Of a DNA stretch of 64,000 nt, positions 56,636 through 64,000 are shown piece after piece. The notes under the pieces were generated by a model. It did no database searches and was not told the origin of the DNA. It saw only the letters and a list, made by a program, of their open reading frames with translations. Where the stretch lies: NCBI GenBank assembly GCA_949361645.1, contig OX442429.1, positions 6,220,253 through 6,284,252 on the forward strand. The letters are read 5' to 3'. Position numbers and translations under genes: made by a program. Source of the DNA: Spongilla lacustris (Eukaryota > Porifera > Demospongiae > Spongillida > Spongillidae). Position 1 is the first letter of the stretch, and every line of letters begins with the position of its first letter.

Positions 56636-57529
56636 TCAACACTCAATTTCAAGCATGTGCAAGTTGTCTAATGCACTCTTTACATAAGGAACCAGAATGG
56701 TAGGGAAGTGAGCAGACATGATTGTCAACATCTCTTCTTGGGTCAATATCTGTCTTTTCTCTTCCTTGCCCTGTGCATGCTCAATTCTGAACGTGCAGTT
56801 CTTAACAGCAACTAGCTTCAGATCGGGGTACCAAACTGCACGATAACTCTTCAGAAATGGAGTGGATTTTACCTCAGGCCGAGTATACACAGTGCGCATT
56901 GTGTCATAAAAGCTAGAGAACTCTCTTGGTGTTACATCAATCACACAAACCCTTCTCCAGCCATCAATGATACACTCTTGCTCCGGTACTAGAGGTCGAT
57001 CAGCTTCCAACTCCAGTTGGTGCATTCGCCAGATGACAGTAGAGTCATGCCTGATAAATTTGTATCGAAGAAAGGAATGGTTATACTCGGGAGATTCCTT
57101 TTCGAAGTTAAGCGGGATCGCCTCGAATGTCGGGTAACCGCTCATATCCACCAAGTGCAAGCTCCCACTGAAGGTAAGGTTATTTACAATAACCATCACG
57201 TGGTTGTTGGGATAGAATATGGCCCCTGACGCAAAGTGGACATCGTAACCGAGAGACGCTAACAGAACTTTCATAAAGCCCGCGAAAGTGTAGCACAATC
57301 CTCCGTAGCCACCCATCATTGCCTCCTTGATGTCGTCCCATGTTGGCACGTACCTTTCCTCTGCAGGTTGACTGAGGAGGGTGACATTTTGAAAGGGGAT
57401 GGTAGAGTGGTAAGCTTTAACCAGTTCGTCCAGAAACTTGACACGGTCGCTGCTCAGTTTTCCCCGAGCGTCTCTCAATTTTAGAACGTCGGTAATAAAC
57501 CTATGTGCTTCGCCTTCGCTTAAAGTCAT
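56636..57529 (-). CDS. Arylamine N-acetyltransferase family protein, single exon
   Basis: 297 codons without intron. NAT enzymes move an acetyl group from acetyl-CoA to arylamines, hydrazines or related acceptors in the cytosol, by a Cys-His-Asp triad. The triad is visible: Cys79 in GGYGGLCYTF, His110 in YPNNHVMVIV, Asp128 in LHLVDMSGYPTF. The N-terminal IPFQNVTLL matches the family I-P-F-(E/Q)-N-(L/V) motif. Length fits the family (about 270-300). Start ATG at 57529; no other in-frame start upstream is needed. It sits between the mirror SH2 copy and SRCR gene D, all on the minus strand, but is missing from the other arm of the inverted duplication. Single-exon structure is compatible with retroposition or gene transfer but proves neither. 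Confidence 0.9.
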   Translation of the reverse strand: MTLSEGEAHRFITDVLKLRDARGKLSSDRVKFLDELVKAYHSTIPFQNVTLLSQPAEERYVPTWDDIKEAMMGGYGGLCYTFAGFMKVLLASLGYDVHFASGAIFYPNNHVMVIVNNLTFSGSLHLVDMSGYPTFEAIPLNFEKESPEYNHSFLRYKFIRHDSTVIWRMHQLELEADRPLVPEQECIIDGWRRVCVIDVTPREFSSFYDTMRTVYTRPEVKSTPFLKSYRAVWYPDLKLVAVKNCTFRIEHAQGKEEKRQILTQEEMLTIMSAHFPTILVPYVKSALDNLHMLEIEC

Positions 57530-57745
57530 TACTTACTTTTGAATGTTTGCGCGTCACAGTGACGTCATAATTAGAAGTGACGTTACATCCTGAGTGGAAT
57601 GCAGTGATAGCTTATCACGAATACACTACAAGTATCGTAATTTTTTATGTGAGAAGAAGAGCACTATTGCTTCCTGGAATCTACTTCTCTAATCTAATCT
57701 GAAATTGCGCACTTTTAGGGCTCATTTAGTGAAGCTCCAGGTATA

Positions 57746-57972
57746 TAGAGGAGTTGCACCTGACGTCACGCGCGTCTTACGTCGGTGTGTATGTTGCTAT
57801 AAATATACACCGCGTGGGTACGAGATAAACAATAGCGGAGAAAGAAGGCGGCGTCATAAGCTCACGTGGTACATATTTATAGCAATCGTATACATAAATA
57901 GCAACATACATATGACGTAAGTTACGTAACTAAACAATACAAGTCGCGCGTGACGTCAATGCAACTCCTCTA
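57746..57972. mobile_element. MITE with TA ends, upstream of the NAT gene
   Basis: tagaggagttgca at the left and tgcaactcctcta at the right, extended inward by gacgtcacgcgcg / cgcgcgtgacgtc. 227 bp. The interior has a second inverted pair around gctataaatatacacc. Confidence 0.85.
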
Positions 57973-58150
57973 TTGTCTTGTGTTACTGTTAGTTCAACGT
58001 ATTGGGTTTTTCGCTAATGCATTCACTAGACGCCATCCTTCAGAAACTTTGAACGAGAAAAAAAGAATGGAAATACAATCATCATCACAGCATGATGTAC
58101 CTGGAGGGGTCCTCCATACTGCATTCATCATTACCTCAAATCTTAACTGA
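57959..58150 (+). CDS. Hypothetical small secreted-type ORF
   Basis: ATG lies inside the right terminus of the MITE. The first residues, MQLLYCLVLLLVQRIGFFAN, look like a signal peptide; about 40 polar residues follow (RRHPSETLNEKKRMEIQ) to TGA at 58148-58150. No homologue recognised; could be chance. Confidence 0.22.
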   Translation: MQLLYCLVLLLVQRIGFFANAFTRRHPSETLNEKKRMEIQSSSQHDVPGGVLHTAFIITSNLN

Positions 58151-58441
58151 AGACTTTGAAGCCAACACACACACGCACACCATAGCGAAGAATGTACTCC
58201 GGATGTTGACGCCACGTGTGATCAATACCTAATTGCATTCCTTGCTCCCTTAAACGAAATGGTCCATTCATGTACAGCGCACATTAATCCAATTTTTTCG
58301 TCTAAATGGTTTAATACTACATGTAGGTATTGCATATTATGCATGTAAATTCTTTGACATCAGAGGTGCATTATACGAAATGATAAGTACACAGTTAGCT
58401 AATCGGCAGTGATGAAATTCGCATGTAGTTGGTGATGGGCT

Positions 58442-58547
58442 CTACAGAGATGTGCTTGCATGGTCAGAAGTAACACTCATCCTTTTCTCATCTGTGATGG
58501 GAGTCATGTCCCCTGCAGCTTCGGCAGACAAAATGAATGACTTAGCC
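58442..58547 (-). CDS. SRCR gene D cytoplasmic tail exon
   Basis: Acceptor catgcaatag; phase 2 entry. Tail [15 protein letters not shown], then [20 protein letters not shown] and TAG. It has no tyrosine, many Ser/Thr, and a C-terminal T-S-L that fits the class I PDZ-ligand form S/T-x-hydrophobic (inference). Confidence 0.82.
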
Positions 58548-61500
58548 CTATTGCATGGAAAGAGGTATTGATGAGTGGGGAGGAGAGTGGAGGGGACAGC
58601 CGTGTTTGTGTTCATGCAAATACGCATACATCGTGTCAGTACTATGCAGACCTTGCAGTATATTACTGTGTGTGTTACTGTGTGTGTGACCAGGTGTGCA
58701 CACATTCACACACAGATCAGTGTGTTACTGTGTGTTTGACTGTGTGCATATCTGTCCACACATACTTAGCTACTTACTTGAGATGCCTCCATATTACCAT
58801 GGCAACAATCACTGCTATAACCAACAGAATGGCAGCCACTATGATAATGATAGGTACTATGATGGCGGCCATTATACTTGAGGGGAGCTGGTTGCTGGCC
58901 CCTACAGAGCCAACAGAGGGGAAGGGGGCCATTGAAGGTCCAACTAGAAGACTGGGGACCAGAGAAGACACAGTGGAAGTGGAGCCTGAGTTTCATGGAT
59001 GGGTGCAAAGTAATATGAATTCGAGTACAAAGGAACATTTTACCCACTTCAATTCATCAAAATGCTTTGTAGCAACTGTTTGCACAAACAGTTTTCAGCA
59101 TTTCAATGATGGCCAATGTGAATATTTTTTGCACTTTTACTGCTCTGCAGGCTAACAAAATTGCTGAGCATTTGTGTATTGCGATAGTGGATCCAAGATA
59201 CACAGACACAGCATGCAGCCTTTGAGCACTCCCACCACTATAGTTCCATACCTCTGCATATGACTTCAACATTCTGAGCATGGGTGCACCCTTGCCCTCC
59301 CATTGCCGAGGTCAAGCACTGAACAAGTTTGGTCTCATTGCCTTGGCAACCTATATACTGCAAGAATACAGTTCCAGACCCTTCTCCAAAGAGGTTGCCA
59401 GTTAATATAACGGTACCTTCGAGGAGTGAGGGGTGAAGAAAGGATGGGGGAGGAGGATTAAGAAGGGATGGGGAGGAGGATTAAGAAGGGTTGGGGAGGA
59501 GGATAAATAAGGGGAAGTAGAAAGAAAAGATGAGGATGAATGAGAGGATGGGGAGGGAGAGAAGATAGTAAAAAAAATCATTTTTTTATCTTGCACAGTG
59601 AGGCTGTAAAGCCATGAGTGTGTTTTGATAGGAAGGGACATACCATCTCCAGAATGTCCCAGCTGCCTGCACACCACACTGGCTCCCCTCTCGTCCCATC
59701 CATTGCTGCATATGGTGGTCCACTCTCCACCAGCACAAAACTCCACCCTCCCTTCAAGGTTGCTGCCTCCACCTACCAGCCTCACGTCACCATGGCTACA
59801 CACCGAATTATTAGCTGGAGTGAAGAAAAGTAAATATTACATAACAGCTGCCATTTTATTTTACAAAAGTAGTGCATTGCAGGATGACCACATCCAAAGG
59901 ATGGTACTTTGATGATGTGACCACAAAGCTCATACAAAACGTCATCCAATACCAAGAAAACTGACTATGGTTGCAGCTGGGGTGCATTATACGGCCAGCC
60001 CAATGCCCACTTACACATGTTACATAAGAAGAGAACCTATTTCTGTATATCCTGAACAGTTTGCAGTAATACTAATTGTAATGTGGCCATCAACATCATG
60101 CCAACAGCACTGTAATGTGGCCATCAACATCATACCAACAGCACTGTAATGTGGCCACCAATATCATGCCAACAGCACTGTAATTTGGCCATCAACATTA
60201 TGCCAACAGCACTGCAATGTGGCCATCAACAGCACTGTACCTGTACAGAGAACAGACACGTCCCTTGAGTGGGTAGAACATGTGCTATCTGTCAGTCTGG
60301 GCTGCTGGTGTCTGCATTCCATGATGGAAGTCTCATTCCCATGACAGACCATGCCCTTGAGCTGGATCAGGCCCACGCCCCCTCCAAAGACAGAGACATT
60401 GCTCCTGTAAGGATTGGTCCACATCAAAATGAGACCTGGCCTAGCCCCTCCCACCACACCCACTATGGCCTAGCCCCTCCCATCACACCCACTATGGCCT
60501 GGCCCCTCCCATCACACCCACTGTAGCCTAGCCCCTCCCACCACACCCACTATGGCCTAGCCCCTCCCATCACACCCACTATGGCCTGGCCCCTCCCATC
60601 ACACCCATTGTGGCCTAGCCCCTCCCATCACACCCACTATGGCCTGGCCCCTCCCATCACACCCACTGTGGCCTAGCCCCTCCCATCACACCCACTATGG
60701 CCTGGCCCCTCCCATCACACCCACTATGGCCTGGCCCCTCCCATCACACCCACTGTGGCCTAGCCCCTCCCATCATACCCACTATGGCCTAGCCCCTCCC
60801 ATCACACCCACTATGGCCTAGCCCCTCCCATCACACCCACTATGGCCTAGCCCCTCCCATCACACCCACTATGGCCTAGCCCCTCCCATCACACCCACTA
60901 TGGCCTAGCCCCTCCCATCACACCCACTATGGCCTAGCCCCTCCCATCACACCCACTATGGCCTGGCCCCTCCCATCATACCCACTATGGCCTAGCCCCT
61001 CCCATCACACCCACTATGGCCTAGCCCCTCCCATCACACCTTCTAATGGCCTAGCCCCTCCCATCACACCTTCTAATGGCCTAGCCCCTCCCATCACACC
61101 TTCTAATGGCCTAGCCCCTCCCATCACACCTTCTAATGGCCCCGCCCCCTGCCCACCTTGGGATGACAGTCCCAGCTGTCTGCACACCACAGAGGCTCCA
61201 GCTGTGCTCCAGTTCTCATCACACACAGAGCCAAAGGTACCACCAAGGCATACCTCCAACCTTCCCATGTGGGGTGTGCCATTGCTAAGACGAATAGACC
61301 CATATTGACAGGTTGTGGAATTAACTACATGTGGGAATAGAGGGAAGGAGAGAGGGAGGGAGTGAAAGGGGAGTATACAAGCCATTATTGCACTGGAAAA
61401 TTGAATTCTTTCCACTTAGAAATGAAGCTACCAGCATACACCTCTGCAAATAAGTGTGTAGTTATACAATTTATACCAACTAAGGCTGATACTCCATCTC

Positions 61501-63625
61501 TTCTATATGGAGTGGTTGTTATTAGCATGGAGACTTACAAATTTGTCAACTAACCCCTCCTACCCCTCCACCTACATCTCACCCCTCCCATCCCCCACCT
61601 TCCTCCTCCCACTTCATCTCAACCTCACCCCTCCCTTTCCTCCATTTCCCCTCACCCCTCCCTCTCCCTCTCACTCATCGGCACACCTTTGCATATCACA
61701 CCAGCATCTCTCTGATGTGTGCAGAGTATGGAGAAGAGTGGCTGCTCAGAGCACTGGACCAGAGATGATTCAGTACCGGAACAGAGGAGATGGGAGAATT
61801 GGATTGGACCATCTCCAGCACCAAAGGCGCCAGGAGGAACCATCAGGGCACCTGTGGGAGTGGCCATTGGTAGGGTGGATGAGAAGAGAGGACTATACAT
61901 TCTCAGATAGAACTGTACACGATTATATTGCATAGCCATGTTACGCACTCACCAATAGGACCATAGCCTAGCTGCTTACAGACCACCTCTGCATTGTGCA
62001 CAGACCAGCTTCTCTCATCATGGCAAACTGTGCCCCACACACCTCCTAGACACACCTCCACTCTCCCTTCACTGGGGAATCTCCCTCCACTGAGCCGAAC
62101 AGCTCCATTGGGACAAGGGGAGCCACCATCTGCAGTGGGAGGGGAAGGTGGGAGGGTCATGTAGAGAGGAGGGGGGAGGCAAAGTGTGACAAATCATTGA
62201 GGTGCCCAAATGGCAGGCCATACAAGGGCACAGAACGCCTATGTCTTCCGAGTGTCCACAGCTGATCTGGTCCACACTTCTGTAGCACTGCAGGAGAGAC
62301 ATCTCAGTTCCACTACAGGCTAGTTCACCCTTTAAAACGAGGTTGGTCCCCATTCCAAAAGCAGCATTTTTCAAGCCGTAAGCATAACCTAATAGAATGC
62401 AATGGGCTTTTATGCAGTATAGCTTACAAAAACACAATTAAGCATATATCATTAAAGCTACAACAGACAATACTAGGCACAAGTGTACACACATCATCTA
62501 CATGCATGCAGCATGCCCAGCCTCTCCCCCCCCCCCCCCCCCCCCCCACCTTCCCGTTTTTGTTTTAAATGCATCCATATTATAACATACAACAACTTCC
62601 GATATACTTCACAACACGTAAGAATTTGGGGAGGGGGAAGAGGCTCCAGAGGAATTAGGAGGAAGTAAGCCCGATGTATGCAGCATACCTACCATTGATG
62701 GTGTAGCCAAGCTGAATGCACACCACCTGTGCCATAACACTGCTCCAGCTGTCTGAGCAGATGGTGCCCCACTGGTCATCTAGGCACATCTCCACCCTCC
62801 CTTCAAACTGGTTGGTCCCATCTGCCAGCCTGAGCTCCCCTGTGTTGCACTGGACACTGGAGTCTAGGAGGGAGATATAAGAATACAAGAGTGTGCCACA
62901 AATTACAGACTCATTGCCCAGATCCAGAACTAGTACAGTTTGTACAACTTTGGATGTATTACATCACTGCAACATATTAGTGTTGAGTGATGTAATTGAT
63001 CCGAAGATGCTTTGCTTTGGGTATGCACAGACAAGGATATGCAGACAAGGATATGCACACAGGGATCTGCAGACAAGGATATGCACATAGGGATCTGCAG
63101 ACAAGGATATGTACACAGGGATCTGCAGACAAGGATATGCACACAGGGATCTGCAGACAAGGATATGTACACAGGGATCTGCAGACAAGGATATGTACAC
63201 AGGGATCTGCAGACAAGGATATGCACACAGGGATCTGCAGACAAGGATATGCACACAGGGATCTGCAGACAAGGATATGTACACAGGGATCTGCAGACAA
63301 GGATATGCACACAGGGATCTGCAGACAAGGATATGCACACAGGGATCTGCAGACAAGGATATTCAGACAAGGATATGTACACAAGGACACGATGCACATC
63401 AAAGCAATGCCTCTAATTAAATCAGAATGTATGGAGTCATGCCAGCACTTCACAATGGCTTACTCGGACACACAATGGCAGCCAAGTTAGAGACCGAACA
63501 GCTAGCAGGGGTAAAGTTGCTGTGTTGGGTGGAGGTCTCATTGCCTGTGCAGGTCATCGTTCCAACGGTGCCATTGAAACCATTCAAGGTACCAAAGTAG
63601 GAGGCCTTCAGTACTAGGGGAAGCC
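58442..63625 (-). CDS. SRCR gene D: multi-SRCR receptor, continues beyond the window
   Basis: Eleven exons: half-domain 63464-63625, four two-exon SRCR domains, TM exon 58778-58901 and tail exon 58442-58547. Phases and lengths follow the same rule as genes A and B, except exon 60241-60404 (164 bases, frameshifted). The 5' part lies past 64000: no first-half partner for exon 63464-63625 is seen in the last 370 bases. Introns carry a 29-bp and a 28-bp minisatellite. Likely a cell-surface recognition receptor. Confidence 0.87.
58778..58901 (-). CDS. SRCR gene D transmembrane exon
   Basis: Linker [13 protein letters not shown], hydrophobic [20 protein letters not shown] with further residues to MVIW, then R-H-L-K; donor gtaagt, exit phase 2. 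Confidence 0.88.
59252..59814 (-). CDS. SRCR gene D, last domain
   Basis: First-half exon 59644-59814 ([37 protein letters not shown]); second-half exon 59252-59416 ([31 protein letters not shown]). GTVC is changed to TTIC. Confidence 0.88.
60241..61324 (-). CDS. SRCR gene D, domain with frameshift in second half
   Basis: First-half exon 61157-61324 ([35 protein letters not shown]) intact. Second-half exon 60241-60404 reads [20 protein letters not shown] and [12 protein letters not shown], but the phase-1 entry leads into another frame with an early stop; the exon is 164 bases, one short of a multiple of three. The shift lies in its first 20 bases or so. Confidence 0.8.
60430..61150 (+). repeat. 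29-bp minisatellite, about 25 copies
   Basis: Unit ggcctagcccctcccatcac plus acccactat; spacing 29. The last five copies switch to a ttctaat variant. It fills the intron between the two exons of one SRCR domain in gene D. Confidence 0.95.
61687..62129 (-). CDS. SRCR gene D, domain (second complete in window)
   Basis: First-half exon 61953-62129 ([41 protein letters not shown]); second-half exon 61687-61851 ([31 protein letters not shown]). Confidence 0.92.
62224..62863 (-). CDS. SRCR gene D, domain (first complete in window)
   Basis: First-half exon 62693-62863 ([37 protein letters not shown]); second-half exon 62224-62388 ([31 protein letters not shown]). Donor gtatgg. Confidence 0.92.
63029..63385 (+). 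repeat. 28-bp minisatellite, about 12 copies
   Basis: Unit ggatatgcacacagggatct plus gcagacaa, with c/t and c/g variants; intronic in gene D. There are no variable spacers, so it is not a CRISPR array. Confidence 0.95.
63464..63625 (-). CDS. SRCR gene D, divergent second half-domain
   Basis: Exon reads [20 protein letters not shown], then C-S-V and IVCPS, with phase-1 splice sites. It lacks several usual cysteines and resembles the divergent first half-domain partner of gene B (TSGCTGNETS). Confidence 0.7.
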
Positions 63626-64000
63626 CTATGGAGATGCAACAGGCATTGCTGCACAAAGCACATTATTACTTTCCATTACTAGTTATAACTAAATATTGCT
63701 TTCCTATTACTAACTATGCTTTCCTATTGCTAATTATGCTTTCCTATTGCTAATTATAACTACATGTAACTTTGTTTTCTTATTGCTAATTGTGATAAAG
63801 GAACTAGCCTTTCCTATTGCAATGTATATATGTATTACATTAAAAGTGGGACTTTCTCTATATAAACAATGAGAAGGTACTTTCCCACTCAACATTGATG
63901 AACATAACTGCACTTAGATGCAGCTATCAAGCATATTGCTAAGCCAATACTTGTTTAGCATATTTTCATAGAAAGATACACATGTACAGTGTACTTCTCA

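Larger units (their letters stand above)
46113..58547. repeat. Inverted duplication (arms about 46.1-48.4 kb and 52.07-58.5 kb)
   Basis: Order on the plus arm: SRCR tail scrap, MITE, SH2 gene, then shared 3' flank to about 48375. Order on the minus arm, read inward: SRCR gene D tail, NAT gene, SH2 mirror copy, shared 3' flank (tggccactttttaatactat) near 52080. The arms differ by the NAT gene, large introns and different MITEs. Confidence 0.82.

Noticed and set aside
63029..63385. CRISPR-like regular spacing of 28 bases
   Set aside because: Repeats are contiguous with no spacers, and the window is an animal genome.
62930..63490. Five overlapping frames of 100-164 codons with a repeating peptide
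   Set aside because: They come from the 28-bp minisatellite (28 is not a multiple of three, so every phase is used). Not coding.

Overview
The window is eukaryotic. Genes are split by GT-AG introns and the DNA is full of microsatellites, minisatellites, short inverted-repeat elements and non-LTR retrotransposon remains, with two 200-base N gaps (27772-27971 and 55378-55577). Tandem multi-SRCR transmembrane receptor genes, a GGAIY-repeat surface protein and an SH2 gene point to an early-branching animal, most likely a demosponge. That assignment rests on gene content only.

Layout. On the minus strand, 1-2630 is one long exon of a secreted or surface beta-helix-like protein that runs off the left edge. 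SRCR gene A (3775-13432) has seven complete SRCR domains plus one half-domain, a TM exon and a cytoplasmic tail exon. From 13.4 to 22.7 kb the sequence holds broken RLE-type non-LTR retrotransposons set in (TTA)n tracts. From 22.7 to 28 kb there are palindromic and hAT-like inverted-repeat elements and an assembly gap. SRCR gene B (28433-39236) looks complete from signal peptide to stop, with six SRCR domains. Its first domain is split by a 5.2 kb intron that holds a second retroelement type and a RecQ-helicase-bearing element. From 39.2 to 46 kb there are MITEs and a possible DNA transposon bounded by inverted 153-bp repeats. From 46.1 to 58.5 kb lies an inverted duplication. The plus arm has an intact five-exon SH2-like gene (46920-48180) and a scrap of an SRCR tail exon. 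The minus arm has the mirror SH2 copy (52249-56344, premature stop), a single-exon arylamine N-acetyltransferase (56636-57529) and the 3' end of SRCR gene D (58442 to beyond 63625). Between the arms is SRCR fragment C, a decayed duplicate of the 3' end of gene B.

How it fits together. Genes A, B and D share one plan: each SRCR domain is encoded by two phase-1 exons, followed by a single TM exon and a short tail exon entered in phase 2. The tails differ sharply: YxxM in B, one tyrosine in A, no tyrosine and a T-S-L end in D. A small SH2-like protein with a hydrophobic, Cys-rich C terminus is encoded next to the receptors. I infer a cell-surface recognition locus that expands by tandem and inverted duplication, with a possible signalling partner alongside. 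The link between receptor and SH2 protein is inference only.
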